From assembly GCF_013376045.1 (NCBI RefSeq), contig NZ_JABMJG010000002.1, positions 620,001 through 684,000 on the forward strand: DNA of 64,000 nt, read 5' to 3'. Made by a program: the position numbers and the translations under genes. This document shows, piece after piece, positions 45,975-57,018 of the stretch (the first letter of the stretch is position 1; each line of letters starts with the position of its first letter). The notes under the pieces were generated by a model. The model was not told the DNA's origin. It saw only the letters and a list, made by a program, of their open reading frames with translations, and ran no database searches. This DNA is from Variovorax sp. SG517 (GTDB lineage Bacteria; Pseudomonadota; Gammaproteobacteria; Burkholderiales; Burkholderiaceae_C).

Positions 45975-46520
45975 ATGAAACTGCTCCTCGACTTCTTTCC
46001 CATCCTGCTTTTCTTCATTGCCTACAAGCTGGGCGACATCTACACCGCCACCGGCGTGCTGATGGCCGCCACGGTGGTGCAGATGGCGATCGTCTACGCC
46101 ACCGAGCGCAAGCTGCAGGCCATGCAGAAGGCCACGCTGGTGCTGATCCTGCTGTTCGGCACGCTCACGCTGGCGCTGCACGACGATCGCTTCATCAAGT
46201 GGAAGCCGACGGTGCTCTACGGTGCGATGGCGCTGGCGCTCGCGGTGGCACTCTGGGCGCTGAAGAAGAACTTCCTGAAGATGCTGCTGGGCTCCCAGCT
46301 GGAGCTGCCCGATCGCATCTGGGGCCGGCTCAACGTGGCGTGGATCGGCTATTGCGTGTTCATGGCGGCCATCAACGCCTACGTGGCGGCGTACTTCACG
46401 ACCGAAGCCTGGGTCAACTTCAAGCTCTGGGGCTACGTGTTCCCCATCGTCTTCCTGGTGGCGCAGGGCCTGTACATCGCACCGCACCTGAAGAACGAAG
46501 AAGACAAGCCCGCGGCATGA
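45975..46520 (+). CDS. yciB: Septation protein A / inner-membrane protein YciB
   Basis: 181 residues with about five membrane helices. [18 protein letters not shown] and [21 protein letters not shown] are conserved YciB/IspZ features. The protein acts in envelope and septum integrity at the inner membrane. It starts 29 bases after msrB. The 3' end overlaps the bolA-like gene by 4 bases. Confidence 0.95.
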   Translation: MKLLLDFFPILLFFIAYKLGDIYTATGVLMAATVVQMAIVYATERKLQAMQKATLVLILLFGTLTLALHDDRFIKWKPTVLYGAMALALAVALWALKKNFLKMLLGSQLELPDRIWGRLNVAWIGYCVFMAAINAYVAAYFTTEAWVNFKLWGYVFPIVFLVAQGLYIAPHLKNEEDKPAA

Positions 46521-46795
46521 CGAGCACGACAGCCCCTCTCCCCACCACGGCCGAACTCGAGGCGGCGCTGCGCAAGGCGCTCGCGCCGACCGCGCTCGAA
46601 GTCATCGACGAAAGCGCGGCCCACGCAGGCCATGCGGGTGCCAACGCCGAGGGCCGGGGCACCCATTTCCGGGTGCGCATCGCGTCCCCCCTGTTCGAGG
46701 GGAAGCCCCGCGTGGCGCGGCATCGGCTTGTGTATGATGCCCTCCAGGTTTTCATCGCACAGGGTCTGCACGCCATCGCCATCGAGGTGCTCTGA
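46517..46795 (+). CDS. BolA-family protein
   Basis: 92 residues. The BolA core is visible as [13 protein letters not shown], then [15 protein letters not shown] and RHRLVYDAL, with a His at the usual Fe-S/glutaredoxin-binding position. BolA-like proteins take part in iron-sulphur handling or stress-related regulation. The ATG overlaps the yciB stop (ATGA), pointing to co-translation. Confidence 0.93.
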   Translation: MTSTTAPLPTTAELEAALRKALAPTALEVIDESAAHAGHAGANAEGRGTHFRVRIASPLFEGKPRVARHRLVYDALQVFIAQGLHAIAIEVL

Positions 46796-46926
46796 GTCAG
46801 TCGTCCAACGCATCGCTCGCACGCCGCGCCCGCATCGGCAGTTGCCCCTTCTTCTCCCAACCCCCTGCTTTCATTACCGCGCAACTCCTACACGCGCATT
46901 TCCTTCCCAGCTCGACCATTCATTCC

Positions 46927-47712
46927 ATGAAAAAACAAATCTTGCAGGCCGTCGCGGCCGCAGTGCTGCTCGGTGCCACCTCCATGTCGGCTCTGGCGCA
47001 GAACGCAGCCATCGTGAACGGCAAGCCGGTGCCCAAGGCCCGCATGGACGTCCTGGCCCAGCAGCTGGCAGCAGCCGGTCGCCCGGTGACGCCCGAGATG
47101 CAAGGCCAGCTGCGCGAGGAAATCGTGGCGCGCGAAGTGTTCATGCAGGAAGCCCAGAAGCAGGGCCTGGATGCCACCGAGGACTACAAGAACCAGCTCG
47201 AACTCGCCCGCCAGGCCATCCTGATCCGCGCGCTCTTCGAGAACTACCGCAAGACCAACCCGGTCTCGGACGCCGACGTGAAGGCCGAGTACGACAAGTT
47301 CGTCGCGGCCAACGGCGGCAAGGAATACAAGGCCCGCCACATCCTGGTCGAGACCGAAGACCAGGCAAAGAAGATCATGGCCGACCTGAAGAAGGGCGCC
47401 AAGTTCGAGGACATCGCCAAGAAGCAGAGCAAGGACCCGGGTTCGGGCGCCAACGGCGGCGACCTCGACTGGGCCAACCCCGCGAGCTTCGTGCCCGAGT
47501 TCTCGGAAGCGATGATCAAGCTCAAGAAGGGCGAGACCACTCCCGCTCCGATCAAGACCCAGTTCGGCTGGCACATCATCCGCGTCGACGACATCCGCCA
47601 GGCTCAGCTGCCGAAGCTGGAAGAAGTGAAGCCGCAGATCACGCAGCAACTGCAGCAGCAGCGCCTGCAGAAGTACCAGGAAGACCTGCGCGCCAAGGCA
47701 AAGGTGGAATAA
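46927..47712 (+). CDS. Periplasmic parvulin-type peptidyl-prolyl cis-trans isomerase (PpiC/SurA-like)
   Basis: 261 residues. Signal peptide MKKQILQAVAAAVLLGATSM ends near LAQ (residue 25). A SurA-N-like helical region (30-125) precedes the parvulin domain (about 135-225: YKARHILVE, GGDLDWANPASFVPEF and FGWHIIRV). It should assist folding of exported proteins. It is followed by a copy of the structured repeat and by a terminator now split by an IS element. Confidence 0.94.
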   Translation: MKKQILQAVAAAVLLGATSMSALAQNAAIVNGKPVPKARMDVLAQQLAAAGRPVTPEMQGQLREEIVAREVFMQEAQKQGLDATEDYKNQLELARQAILIRALFENYRKTNPVSDADVKAEYDKFVAANGGKEYKARHILVETEDQAKKIMADLKKGAKFEDIAKKQSKDPGSGANGGDLDWANPASFVPEFSEAMIKLKKGETTPAPIKTQFGWHIIRVDDIRQAQLPKLEEVKPQITQQLQQQRLQKYQEDLRAKAKVE

Positions 47713-47717
47713 CCCCC

Positions 47718-47753
47718 AGGCCTGCGGGCCGGCAAAGCCGGATCCGCGGTGTT
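47718..47753 (+). repeat. Structured 3' repeat element, copy C
   Basis: In the direction of ppiC the element reads GCGG, CCGGC, AAA, GCCGG, CCGC, GGTGTT, as in copies A and B, but the outer left arm AACACC is replaced by CAGGCC, so the outer stem is lost. It begins 5 bases after the ppiC stop codon. Confidence 0.6.
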
Positions 47754-47762
47754 CTGGAAATG

Positions 47763-47784
47763 AAAAAGCGGCCTTCGGGCCGCT
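47763..47784. terminator. Terminator hairpin left of IS (target duplication, left copy)
   Basis: AAAA and then AGCGGCCTTCGGGCCGCT (47767-47784), a 7-base GC stem with a TTCG loop. The same 18 bases occur directly on the other side of the IS at 49345-49362, followed there by TTTT. The uninterrupted site would be a bidirectional terminator between convergent ppiC and purL. Confidence 0.75.
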
Positions 47785-47797
47785 CAGACTGCTGACG

Positions 47798-47829
47798 AAC
47801 CCCTCGTTTTCCAGAACGCGGGGTTTTTT
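47798..47829 (+). terminator. Inward-facing terminator inside the IS left end
   Basis: AACCCC...GGGGTT with an inner CG/CG pair (47798-47806 with 47817-47825) is followed by a T-run on the plus strand. It would stop transcripts entering the element from ppiC. Confidence 0.6.
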
Positions 47830-47832
47830 CTT

Positions 47833-49282
47833 TCAGGCCAAGCTGATTTCGCGACGATGCGAGCACAGCCCCGCATTCGCGACCCGGCGGCGCTCCAAGA
47901 GCCATTTCATGGCTGTGCAGCGCCTGGCGCGACATAGAAGCGCCCTCAGACGCGCCCGCAGCAGCGCGATCTTCTTGATGTTCTGCGCGGCCGCGGCCAG
48001 AAAGCACTGCTCGGCCACCTTGCGCAGCCCGCGCATGCGCGCATAGCGGTGCCCGTGCAACTGCTTGGCGTCGGCGAAGCTGCGCTCCACCGTCTCCTTG
48101 CGCCGGGCATACAGCCTCTGGCCCTCTTGCGTCAGGCGCCTGGCATCCACGCGCTGCTTGGCCCACTCCCAGACGTGGCGCACCACCACCTTCACCGCAT
48201 TGGCGCTGTTCGTGCACTGCGTGCGCACCACACAGCGCCGGCAGACCGCGGGATCGGACTTGTATTCGCGGTAGCCCGCCCGATTGGTCGTGCTGTACGG
48301 CAGTGCCTGACCCGCCGGGCAAACATACTCGTTGCGGTAGCGGTCGTAGGCGTACTGCCGCTTGTAGAAGGTGTCCGGCTTGTGGTTCGGCGTGCGGTAG
48401 CCCATCACCCCGGCGATGCCGCGCGCCTCCAGCCCATGGCAGATCGCCGGCGTGAAGTAGCCCGCATCCAGCCCCACGGCCTGTACCTCGAAGCCGAAGC
48501 GCTCGCGCTGGCGGTCCAGCCGCCCCAGATACGGCTGGCTGTCGTGCACCGAGGCCGGCGTGACGTGCGTGTCGGTGATGATGGCGTGCCTGGCGTCGAC
48601 CGTGCGATGGTCCAGGTAGAAGAAGCCACGGGGCTTGTCCTCGCGCACCATGAAGCCGCTGTCGGGGTCGGTGCGGCTGCGCTTGATCTCCTTGCTCGGT
48701 GGCGGCGTGTCGTCGTCATCGCGCCTCAGCGGCTTCTTGCCGTGCGCGGCGCGATCCGCATCCACCGCCGCGTCCAGCTCGTCCAGGTACGCCGAGGGCG
48801 TCTGCTGCACTTGCACCACATCGAACTTGCCCTTGTTGGCGTTGGCCTTCAGGTGGGTGCTGTCGGTGTACAGCACCCGGCCCTCGACCATGCCGTGGCC
48901 GATCGCCTGGCGCACGATCTCGTCGAAGATCTCCTGGTACACGCTGGTGTCGGTGTAGCGCCGGCGGCGGTTCTGCGAGAAGGTGGAGGCGTCGGGGACC
49001 TTGTCGGTCAGGCGAAAGCCGGCAAACCAGCGATAGGCCACGTTGACCTGCACTTCGCGCATCAGCTGCCGCTCGCTGCGCACCCCGAACAGGTAGCCGA
49101 TGAGCAGCAGCTTGAACATCACCACCGGATCCAGCGCCGGGCGGCCGTTGTCGGCGCAGTACAGGTGCGCAACCTTGGCCCGGATGAACTCGAAATCCAC
49201 CGCCGCATCGATCCTGCGGCACCAGCATCTCCAGCGTCACCATCTCGAGTTCCTGCTGCGCAGGTGTGGGGCTCTTGAGCAT
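47833..49282 (-). pseudogene. IS1182-family transposase, frameshifted
   Basis: The main frame (47833-49200) covers about 455 residues from DFEFIRAKVAHLYCADNGRP onward. DDE-type residues are seen in YTDSTHLKA, VGLDAGYF and KETVERSFADAK. The first 25 codons (MLKSPTPAQQELEMVTLEML and LVPQD, from ATG 49282) lie in another frame. At the junction the DNA reads CAGGATCGATGCGG, where family members usually have a HLLRKI-type segment between PQD and DAAVDF. A deletion of about 17 bases between two GATC repeats would explain this. The full-length enzyme is probably not made. Confidence 0.8.
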
Positions 49283-49289
49283 CCCACCA

Positions 49290-49324
49290 TTAAAAAGCAC
49301 AAAGCCCTCGCAACGCGAGGGCTT
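49290..49324 (-). terminator. Inward-facing terminator inside the IS right end
   Basis: AAGCCCTCG (49302-49310) pairs with CGAGGGCTT (49316-49324). On the minus strand this hairpin is followed by TTGTGCTTTTT, so it would stop transcripts entering the element from the purL side. Confidence 0.6.
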
Positions 49325-49344
49325 GAGGGTTTGTCAGCAGTCTG

Positions 49345-49366
49345 AGCGGCCTTCGGGCCGCTTTTT
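49345..49366. terminator. Terminator hairpin right of IS (target duplication, right copy)
   Basis: AGCGGCCTTCGGGCCGCT (49345-49362) followed by TTTT, in direct orientation to the left copy. A further GGGCGCT/AGCGCCC hairpin (49370-49386) lies between it and the purL stop codon. Confidence 0.75.
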
Positions 49367-49408
49367 CGTGGGCGCTCGGAGCGCCCAGGGTGACGAAGAG
49401 CGCTGGGC

Positions 49409-52400
49409 TCAGCCCACCCAGCGGCGCGCGTTGCGCCAGATCTGCATCCAGGGGCTCAGTTCGCTCCTGTCGCCTGAGGTCCAGCTCATCTGGATGTTGC
49501 GGAACACGCGCTCGGGGTGCGGCATCACCGCGGTGAAGCGGCCATCCGGCGTGGTTACCGAGGTCAGGCCGCCGGCACTGCCGTTCGGGTTGAACGGGTA
49601 CTGCTCGGTCGCCTTGCCGTGGTTGTCGACGAAGCGCATCGCCGCGATGGCCTTGTCGGCGTCGCCGCGGTACTTGAAGTTGGCATAGCCCTCGCCGTGC
49701 GCCACCGCGATCGGCAGGCGGCTGCCGGCCATGCCCGCAAAGAAGATGCTGGGCGATTCGAGCACCTCGACCATCGACAGCCGCGCCTCGAAGCGTTCGC
49801 TCTGGTTGGTGGTGAAGCGCGGCCAGGCCTCCGCACCCGGGATGATGTCGGCCAGCTCGGCGAACATCTGGCAGCCGTTGCACACACCCAGGCCGAAGGT
49901 GTCGGCGCGGCCGAAGAAGGTCTTGAACTGCTCGGCCAGCTTCGGGTTGAAGGTGATGCTGCGGGCCCAGCCGATGCCGGCACCCAGCGTGTCGCCGTAG
50001 CTGAAGCCGCCGCACGCGACCACGCCCTTGAAGCTGGCGAGGTCCGCCCTGCCCGTCTGCAGGTCGGTCATGTGGACGTCGAAGGCTTCGAAGCCGGCTT
50101 CGGTGAAGGCGTAGGCCATCTCGACGTGCGAGTTGACGCCCTGCTCGCGCAGGATCGCGACCTTGGGGCGCGACTGCAGGATGGCGGGTGCGGCAGGCTG
50201 CGCGTTCGGCAGGAACACGTGCATGCCCGGGTCGGCCGGATCGCCGGCCGCGGCGTGTTCGGCATCCGCGCAGGCGGGGTTGTCGCGCTCGCGGGCGATC
50301 TTCCAGCTGACCGAGTCCCACACCTGCTGCAGGTCGTGCAGACTGGCGCTGAACACGGCCTTGGCATCGCGCCAGACTTCGAGCTTGCCCTTGCCCGCAT
50401 CCATCGGCGAACTGGCGGGGCGCGTCTTGCCGACGAAGTGGCTGTGCGCACTGAGGCCGTGGGCGCGCAGCACCTGCATGACGTCGTTGCGCTCGGCGGT
50501 GCGCACCTGCAGCACCATGCCCAGTTCCTCGTTGAACAGGGCCTTGAGCGTGAGCTCCTCGCGGCGCGCGCTGACCTGCTGCGCCCAGTTCTTGGCGTCG
50601 CCGGTCTCCATGCGGCTGTCGGAGATGCCGTCGCCTTCGGTGACGAGCATGTCGACGTTCAGCGCCACGCCGACGTGGCCGGCAAAGGCCATCTCGCAGG
50701 CGGTGGCGAACAGGCCGCCATCGCTGCGGTCGTGCATCGCGAGGATCTTGCCGTCGGCGCGCAGCGCGTTCACGGCATTGACCAGCGCTACGAGCTGCGC
50801 CGGGTCGTCGAGGTCGGGCACCGTGTCGCCGCTCTGGTTGAGCGTCTGCGCCAGGATGCTGCCGGCCATGCGGTGCTTGCCCTGGCCCAGGTCGATCAGC
50901 ACCAGCGTGGTGTCGGGCTCCTCGGCGTCGAGCTGCGGCGTGAGAGTGCCGCGCACGTCGGGCAAGGTGGCGAAGGCGGTGACGATCAGGCTCACGGGCG
51001 AGGTGACCTTCTTGGCCTCGGCGCCGTCCTTCCACTGCGTGCGCATCGACAGCGAATCCTTGCCGACAGGAATCGACACGCCCAGCGCCGGGCACAGTTC
51101 CATGCCGACGGCCTTGACGGTCTCGTACAGCGCGGCGTCTTCGCCGGGCTCGCCGCAGGCGGCCATCCAGTTGGCCGACAGCTTCACGCGCGAGAGTTCG
51201 ATGGGCGCGGCCAGCAGGTTGGTGATGGCCTCGGCCACCGCCATGCGGCCGGAGGCCGGCGCGTCGAGCGCGGCCAGCGGCGTGCGCTCGCCCATGCTCA
51301 TGGCTTCGCCGGCAAAGCCCTTGTAGTCGGCCAGCGTCACGGCGCAGTCGGCCACGGGCACCTGCCACGGGCCGACCATCTGGTCACGGTGGCTCAGGCC
51401 GCCCACGGTGCGGTCGCCGATGGTCACGAGGAATCGCTTCGACGCCACGGTCGGATTCGCAAGCACGTCGATAGCGGCCTTCTGCAGGTCGACGCCGGTG
51501 AGGTCGAGCGGCTTGAAGCTGCGCGCCACGGTCTTCACGTCGCGGTGCATCTTCGGCGGCTTGCCCAGCAGCACGTCCATCGGCATGTCGACCGGCTGCA
51601 CGGCGGCGCCTTCGTCGGCCACCAGCAGCTGGCGTTCTTCGGTGGCCACGCCGACCACCGAGAACGGGCAGCGCTCGCGTTCGCAGAAGGCCTTGAACTG
51701 TTCGAGCGATTCGGGGGCGATGGCCAGCACGTAGCGCTCCTGGCTCTCGTTGCACCAGATTTCCTTCGGCGCCATGCCCGACTCTTCGAGCGGCACCGAG
51801 CGCAGGTCGAAGCGCGCGCCGCGGCCGGCGTCGTTGGTGAGTTCGGGAAAGGCGTTGCTCAGGCCGCCCGCGCCCACGTCGTGGATCGCGAGGATGGGGT
51901 TGGCCGCGCCCTGCTGCCAGCAGTGGTTGATGACCTCCTGCGCGCGGCGCTCGATCTCGGGGTTGCCGCGCTGCACCGAGTCGAAGTCGAGCTCGGCAGC
52001 GTTGGCGCCGGTGGCCATCGAGCTGGCGGCGCTGCCACCCATGCCGATGCGCATGCCGGGGCCGCCGAGCTGGATCAGCAGCGAGCCCGCGGGGAACTGG
52101 ATCTTCTTGGTCTGGGTGGCATCGATGCTGCCGAGGCCGCCCGCGATCATGATGGGCTTGTGGTAGCCGCGCTGCACGGTGTCGACGTCGCTCGCCACGG
52201 TCTGCTCGTACTCGCGGAAGTAGCCCAGCAGGTTCGGGCGGCCGAATTCGTTGTTGAACGCGGCGCCGCCCAGCGGGCCCTCGGTCATGATCTGCAGCGG
52301 GCTGGCGATGTGCTCGGGCTTGCCGTAGCTGCCCTCTTCCGGCCAGAGCTTGGAGACGGTGAAGCCGGTCAGGCCGGCCTTGGGCTTGGAACCGCGGCCG

Positions 52401-53452
52401 GTGGCGCCCTCGTCGCGGATCTCGCCGCCCGCGCCGGTCGAGGCGCCCGGGAACGGCGAGATGGCCGTGGGATGGTTATGCGTCTCGACCTTCATCAGCA
52501 CATGGCTCAGGGCGCTATCTTTTTGATAGCTCTGCGAGCCGTTGGCGGGCACGAAGCGCTCGATGGCCGTGCCTTCCATGATCGAGGCGTTGTCGGCGTA
52601 GGCCACCACCGTGTGCTGCGGGTTCAGCTTCTCGGTGTTGCGGATCATCGAGAACAGGCTCTGCGGCTGGGCCTGGCCGTCGATGGTGAAGTTGGCGTTG
52701 AAGATCTTGTGGCGGCAGTGCTCGCTGTTGGCCTGCGCGAACATCATGAGCTCGACATCGCTGGGGTTGCGGCCCAGGCGGGTGAAGGCGTCCACGAGGT
52801 AGTCGATCTCGTCCTCGGCCAGCGCAAGGCCGAAGCCGGTGTTGGCCGCCACCAGCGCGGCGCGGCCGCCGCCCTGCACGTCGACCTGCGCCATCGGCTG
52901 GGCCGGCAGCTCGCTGAAGAGGCTCGCCGCCTGCTCGACGGTGGCCAGCACCGATTCGGTCATGCGGTCGTGCAGCGGCACGGCCACGGCCGCCAGCACG
53001 TCGCCCTCGAGCACGGGGGCCTTGCCGATCAGCGGTGCCTTGAGCTTCAGGTGGTATTGGGTGACGCGCTCCACGCGTCGCAGGGCCAGCCCGCAGTTGT
53101 GGGCGATGTCGGTGGCCTTGGAGGCCCACGGCGACACGGTGCCCAGGCGCGGGGTGACCACGACGGTGGCGCCGGCCTTGGCGGGGGCCTCGAAGGGGTC
53201 GCCATAGGTGAGCAGCGCGGCGAAGCGCTCACGGCCCGCCTGGTCGAGCGCCGCATCGGTCACCACCAGGTGCACGAAACGGGCCGAAATGCCCTCGATG
53301 CGCGGCTCGATGGCCTGCAGCTTCGGCAGGAGCTGCCGTGCGCGGAAGTCGCTGAGCGCGCTGCCGCCCTCGAACATGGTTACGACAGGAAGGGCTTGAG
53401 GTGCGGGCTGCGTCACGGTCGATGGGGCCTCGGGGGCCGCGTTGGGAATCAA
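49409..53452 (-). CDS. purL: Phosphoribosylformylglycinamidine synthase PurL (large single-chain form)
   Basis: About 1347 residues, the proteobacterial fused form. The N-terminal FGAR-binding and tandem AIRS-like ATPase domains include [19 protein letters not shown] and [12 protein letters not shown]. The C-terminal class I glutaminase domain has its Cys in [12 protein letters not shown] (near residue 1190) and His in PHPERVFRN. It makes FGAM from FGAR, glutamine and ATP in purine synthesis. The outermost start is TTG at 53452. GTG at 53416 or ATG at 53377 are plausible starts, since the conserved region begins [13 protein letters not shown]. Confidence 0.96.
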   Translation of the reverse strand: MIPNAAPEAPSTVTQPAPQALPVVTMFEGGSALSDFRARQLLPKLQAIEPRIEGISARFVHLVVTDAALDQAGRERFAALLTYGDPFEAPAKAGATVVVTPRLGTVSPWASKATDIAHNCGLALRRVERVTQYHLKLKAPLIGKAPVLEGDVLAAVAVPLHDRMTESVLATVEQAASLFSELPAQPMAQVDVQGGGRAALVAANTGFGLALAEDEIDYLVDAFTRLGRNPSDVELMMFAQANSEHCRHKIFNANFTIDGQAQPQSLFSMIRNTEKLNPQHTVVAYADNASIMEGTAIERFVPANGSQSYQKDSALSHVLMKVETHNHPTAISPFPGASTGAGGEIRDEGATGRGSKPKAGLTGFTVSKLWPEEGSYGKPEHIASPLQIMTEGPLGGAAFNNEFGRPNLLGYFREYEQTVASDVDTVQRGYHKPIMIAGGLGSIDATQTKKIQFPAGSLLIQLGGPGMRIGMGGSAASSMATGANAAELDFDSVQRGNPEIERRAQEVINHCWQQGAANPILAIHDVGAGGLSNAFPELTNDAGRGARFDLRSVPLEESGMAPKEIWCNESQERYVLAIAPESLEQFKAFCERERCPFSVVGVATEERQLLVADEGAAVQPVDMPMDVLLGKPPKMHRDVKTVARSFKPLDLTGVDLQKAAIDVLANPTVASKRFLVTIGDRTVGGLSHRDQMVGPWQVPVADCAVTLADYKGFAGEAMSMGERTPLAALDAPASGRMAVAEAITNLLAAPIELSRVKLSANWMAACGEPGEDAALYETVKAVGMELCPALGVSIPVGKDSLSMRTQWKDGAEAKKVTSPVSLIVTAFATLPDVRGTLTPQLDAEEPDTTLVLIDLGQGKHRMAGSILAQTLNQSGDTVPDLDDPAQLVALVNAVNALRADGKILAMHDRSDGGLFATACEMAFAGHVGVALNVDMLVTEGDGISDSRMETGDAKNWAQQVSARREELTLKALFNEELGMVLQVRTAERNDVMQVLRAHGLSAHSHFVGKTRPASSPMDAGKGKLEVWRDAKAVFSASLHDLQQVWDSVSWKIARERDNPACADAEHAAAGDPADPGMHVFLPNAQPAAPAILQSRPKVAILREQGVNSHVEMAYAFTEAGFEAFDVHMTDLQTGRADLASFKGVVACGGFSYGDTLGAGIGWARSITFNPKLAEQFKTFFGRADTFGLGVCNGCQMFAELADIIPGAEAWPRFTTNQSERFEARLSMVEVLESPSIFFAGMAGSRLPIAVAHGEGYANFKYRGDADKAIAAMRFVDNHGKATEQYPFNPNGSAGGLTSVTTPDGRFTAVMPHPERVFRNIQMSWTSGDRSELSPWMQIWRNARRWVG

Positions 53453-53533
53453 GGAATCGAGGCGGATGGCCGCTGACTGGGGTCATCCGCGTTAACCCGG
53501 AATTTTAGCTTGCCGAATGGGATAATTCGGGCC

Positions 53534-54358
53534 ATGAGCATTAACTACAAAGACGCTGCAGGCATCGAAGCCATGCGGGTCGCCTGCCGCCTGGCCTCCG
53601 AGGTGCTGGACTATCTCACGCCCCTCATCAAGCCCGGCATCACGACCAACGACGTCGACCGGCTCGCCGCCGAGTACATGGTCAAGCAGGGCACCACCTC
53701 CGCCACGGTGGGCTACATGGGCGCGAGCAGCGTCCCGTTCCCGAAGTCGCTCTGCACCTCGGTGAACCACGTGGTGTGCCACGGCATCCCGAACGACAAG
53801 CCCCTGAAGAAGGGCGACATCATGAACGTCGACGTGACCGTCATCAAGGACGGCTGGTTCGGCGACAACAGCCGCATGTTCGTGATCGGCGACGCGTCCA
53901 TCGCCGCCAAGCGCCTGTGCAGCATCACCTTCGAGGCCATGTGGCACGGCATCCTGCAGGTGCGTCCCGGCAACCACCTGGGCGACGTGGGCCATGCGAT
54001 CCAGAAGTTTGCCGAGGGCCACGGGTTCTCGGTGGTGCGCGAGTTCTGCGGCCACGGCGTGGGCCAGCGCTTCCATGAAGAACCCCAGGTGCTGCACTAC
54101 GGCCGCCCGGGCACCATGGAAGAGCTCAAGCCCGGCATGATCTTCACCATCGAGCCGATGATCAATGCCGGCAAGCGCGACGTGAAGGAAGACTTCAAGG
54201 GCGGCCAGTACGACGGCTGGACCATCGTCACGCGCGACCATTCGCTGTCGGCCCAGTGGGAGCACACGGTGCTCGTCACCGAGACCGGCTACGAGGTGCT
54301 GACCCTGTCGGCAGGCAGCCCGCCGCTGCCCTCCTTCGTCACCGCCACCAAGACCTGA
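53534..54358 (+). CDS. map: Methionine aminopeptidase, type I
   Basis: 274 residues. Metal ligands are in DIMNVDVTV (first Asp pair with DNSRMF), CGHGVG (His), IEPM (Glu) and WEHTVLV (Glu). The enzyme removes the initiator methionine from new proteins. Start chosen at ATG 53534 ([15 protein letters not shown]), the family-typical start. It is divergent from purL and followed by glnD on the same strand. Confidence 0.95.
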   Translation: MSINYKDAAGIEAMRVACRLASEVLDYLTPLIKPGITTNDVDRLAAEYMVKQGTTSATVGYMGASSVPFPKSLCTSVNHVVCHGIPNDKPLKKGDIMNVDVTVIKDGWFGDNSRMFVIGDASIAAKRLCSITFEAMWHGILQVRPGNHLGDVGHAIQKFAEGHGFSVVREFCGHGVGQRFHEEPQVLHYGRPGTMEELKPGMIFTIEPMINAGKRDVKEDFKGGQYDGWTIVTRDHSLSAQWEHTVLVTETGYEVLTLSAGSPPLPSFVTATKT

Positions 54359-54392
54359 CGCGGCAGCGCCGCTTTCCATCGCCTTTCCGCCC

Positions 54393-56999
54393 GTGATCGA
54401 AGCTGCCAACATCGACGTGGCGACGCTGCGCGAAGCCTATCGCGCCAAGAAGCTCGCCCTGTTCGACACCCTGCGCTTCGCGCGCGCCCCCACCCGCAGC
54501 GTCCACACGGTGCTGCGCCAGCTCTCGGCGCTGGCCGACGAAACCCTGTGCACCCTGTGGCGCGAAGCCGGCTTCGGCGATTCGCTCACGCTGGCCGCCG
54601 TAGGCGGCTTCGGGCGCGGCGAGCTGTTCCCGTATTCCGACGTCGACGTGCTGCTGCTGCTGCCGCCCGAGGGCGAGGCCGGCGGCATCGAGCCGGCCCG
54701 CATCGAGGCCTTCATCGGCCAGTGCTGGGACGCCGGCCTGGAGATCGGCTCCAGCGTGCGCACCGTCGAAGAATGCCTGGCGGAGGCCGAGAAGGACGTC
54801 ACCGTCCAGACCTCGCTGCTCGAGGCGCGGCTGATCGCCGGCGACAAGAAGCTCTTCACCGCTTTCCGCCGCCGCTTCTCGCGAGCCATCGATCCGCAGG
54901 CCTTCTTCGTGGCCAAGTCGCAGGAGATGCGGCACCGCCACCAGAAGTTCGACAACACGCCCTACGCGCTGGAGCCCAACTGCAAGGAGTCGCCCGGGGG
55001 CCTGCGCGATCTGCAGACCATCCTCTGGATGACCAAGGCCGCGGGCTACGGCAGCCGCTGGGACGACCTGGCCAAGAACGGCCTGGCCACATCCTTCGAG
55101 GCGCAGCAGATCAAGCGCAACGAGGCGCTGCTTTCGCTGATCCGCGCGCGGCTGCACGTGATCGCCAACCGGCGCGAAGACCGGCTGGTGTTCGACCTGC
55201 AGACGGCCGTGGCCGCCAGCTTCGGCTACGAAAGCGAATCGCAGCGCAAGTCGAGCGAGGCGCTGATGCGGCGCTACTACTGGGCCGCCAAGGCGGTGTC
55301 GCAGCTCAACCAGATCCTGCTGCTCAACATCTCCGAGCGGCTGCAGCCCAGCGACGAGCAGCACACGCCGATCAACGAGCGCTTCTACGAACGCGCCGGC
55401 CTGATCGAGATCGCGAGCGACGACCTCTACGAGCGCGAACCGCACGCGGTGCTCGAGACCTTCCTGCTCTACCAGAAGACCATCGGCGTGAAGGGCCTGT
55501 CGGCGCGCACGCTGCGCGCGCTCTACAACGCGCGCCACGTGATGGACAGCAAGTTCCGCAACGACCCGGTCAACCACCAGACCTTCATGCGGATCCTGCT
55601 GCAGCCCTACGGCATCACGCATGCCTTCAGGCTGATGAACCAGACCTCGGTGCTCGGGCGCTACCTGCGGGTGTTCCGCAGCATCGTCGGGCAGATGCAG
55701 CACGACCTGTTCCACGTCTACACGGTGGACCAGCACATCCTGATGGTGCTGCGCAACGTGCGGCGCTTCTTCATCGCCGAGCACGCGCACGAGTACCCGT
55801 TCTGCTCGCAGCTGGCGGCCGGCTGGGACAAGCCCTGGATCCTGTACGTGGCCGCCCTCTTCCACGACATCGCCAAGGGCCGCGGCGGCGACCACTCCAC
55901 GCTGGGCGCGCGCGACGTGCAGCGCTTCTGCAAGCAGCACGGCATCGCCCGGGAAGACGCCAAGCTCATCGAATTCCTCGTTGCCGAGCACCTGGTGATG
56001 AGCCAGGTCGCCCAGAAGCAGGACCTGAGCGATCCCGAGGTGATCGGTGCCTTCGCCAAACGCGTGGGCAACGAGCGCTACCTGACCGCGCTCTACCTGC
56101 TGACGGTGGCCGACATCCGCGGCACCTCGCCGCGCGTGTGGAATGCCTGGAAGGGCAAGCTGCTCGAGGACCTGTACCGCTACACCCTGCGCGCGCTGGG
56201 CGGCCGCATGCCCGACCCGGACGCCGAGGTCGAGTCCCGCAAGCGCGAGGCGCTGGTGCAGCTCGCCCTGCACGCCCAGCGATTCGAGGCGCACAAGGCC
56301 CTGTGGGACACGCTCGACGTGGGCTACTTCATGCGCCACGACGCCTCCGAGATCGCCTGGCACGCCAAGCAGCTCGCGCGCTTCGTGCCGCCGCCCAACG
56401 TGCCCGTCGATCCGAAGGCGCCGCCCATCGTGCGGGCGCACCTGTCGCCGGTGGGCGAAGGCCTGCAGGTGGTGGTCTACACGCCCGACCAGCCCGACCT
56501 GTTCGCGCGCATCTGCGGCTACTTCGACCAGGCCTCCTTCAGCATCCTGGACGCCAAGGTGCACACCACGAGCAACGGCTACGCGCTCGACACCTTCCAG
56601 GTCGTCACCACCTTCCTGCCGGACCACTACCGCGACCTGATCAGCATGGTCGAGTCGGGGCTGGCGCAGACGCTCACCGAGGCCGGCGCCCTGCCCCCGC
56701 CGAGCATGGGCCGGGTGTCGCGCCGGGTGCGCAGCTTCCCGATCAAGCCGCGCATCAGCCTGCTGCCCGACGACAAGGCGCAGCGCTGGCTGCTCAACAT
56801 CTCGGCCAGCGACCGCGCCGGCCTGCTGTATTCGGTGGCCCGGGTGCTGGCGCGCCATCACCTGAACCTGCAGCTCGCCAAGGTCACGACGCTGGGCGAG
56901 CGGGTGGAAGACACCTTCCTGATCAGCGGCCCCGAGCTCCAGGGCCAGAAGACGCAGCTGGCCATCGAAACCGAATTGATGGAAGCACTGGCATCCTGA
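54393..56999 (+). CDS. glnD: [Protein-PII] uridylyltransferase / uridylyl-removing enzyme GlnD
   Basis: 868 residues. The nucleotidyltransferase motif [15 protein letters not shown] is near residue 70, the HD hydrolase domain shows [14 protein letters not shown] near residue 490, and two ACT domains lie at about 690-770 and 800-868. It modifies PII proteins with UMP under nitrogen limitation and reverses this when glutamine binds the ACT domains. The start is GTG at 54393, without a strong ribosome binding site, 34 bases after map. Confidence 0.95.
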   Translation: MIEAANIDVATLREAYRAKKLALFDTLRFARAPTRSVHTVLRQLSALADETLCTLWREAGFGDSLTLAAVGGFGRGELFPYSDVDVLLLLPPEGEAGGIEPARIEAFIGQCWDAGLEIGSSVRTVEECLAEAEKDVTVQTSLLEARLIAGDKKLFTAFRRRFSRAIDPQAFFVAKSQEMRHRHQKFDNTPYALEPNCKESPGGLRDLQTILWMTKAAGYGSRWDDLAKNGLATSFEAQQIKRNEALLSLIRARLHVIANRREDRLVFDLQTAVAASFGYESESQRKSSEALMRRYYWAAKAVSQLNQILLLNISERLQPSDEQHTPINERFYERAGLIEIASDDLYEREPHAVLETFLLYQKTIGVKGLSARTLRALYNARHVMDSKFRNDPVNHQTFMRILLQPYGITHAFRLMNQTSVLGRYLRVFRSIVGQMQHDLFHVYTVDQHILMVLRNVRRFFIAEHAHEYPFCSQLAAGWDKPWILYVAALFHDIAKGRGGDHSTLGARDVQRFCKQHGIAREDAKLIEFLVAEHLVMSQVAQKQDLSDPEVIGAFAKRVGNERYLTALYLLTVADIRGTSPRVWNAWKGKLLEDLYRYTLRALGGRMPDPDAEVESRKREALVQLALHAQRFEAHKALWDTLDVGYFMRHDASEIAWHAKQLARFVPPPNVPVDPKAPPIVRAHLSPVGEGLQVVVYTPDQPDLFARICGYFDQASFSILDAKVHTTSNGYALDTFQVVTTFLPDHYRDLISMVESGLAQTLTEAGALPPPSMGRVSRRVRSFPIKPRISLLPDDKAQRWLLNISASDRAGLLYSVARVLARHHLNLQLAKVTTLGERVEDTFLISGPELQGQKTQLAIETELMEALAS

Positions 57000-57018
57000 A
57001 ACCCCGGGAGCCCTCAGA

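Larger units (their letters stand above)
47785..49344 (-). mobile_element. IS1182-family insertion sequence, 1560 bp
   Basis: The ends are inverted repeats starting CAGACTGCTGAC (47785-47796) and ending GTCAGCAGTCTG (49333-49344), with partial similarity further inward. It is flanked by an 18-base direct repeat that equals the whole terminator stem-loop (47767-47784 and 49345-49362). It contains one transposase gene on the minus strand, broken by a frameshift near its 5' end. Inward-facing hairpins with T-tracts sit just inside both ends. Confidence 0.85.

Noticed and set aside
47785..49344. Intact transposase with a start at 49200
   Set aside because: The conserved N-terminal segment of the family continues upstream in another frame, so the shorter frame is a truncated product rather than the normal enzyme.
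49517..53476. Very long plus-strand open frame opposite purL
   Set aside because: It is antisense to a fully conserved enzyme and its product is a low-complexity Arg/His/Val/Gly mix with no recognisable domain. High GC content removes stop codons from this frame.
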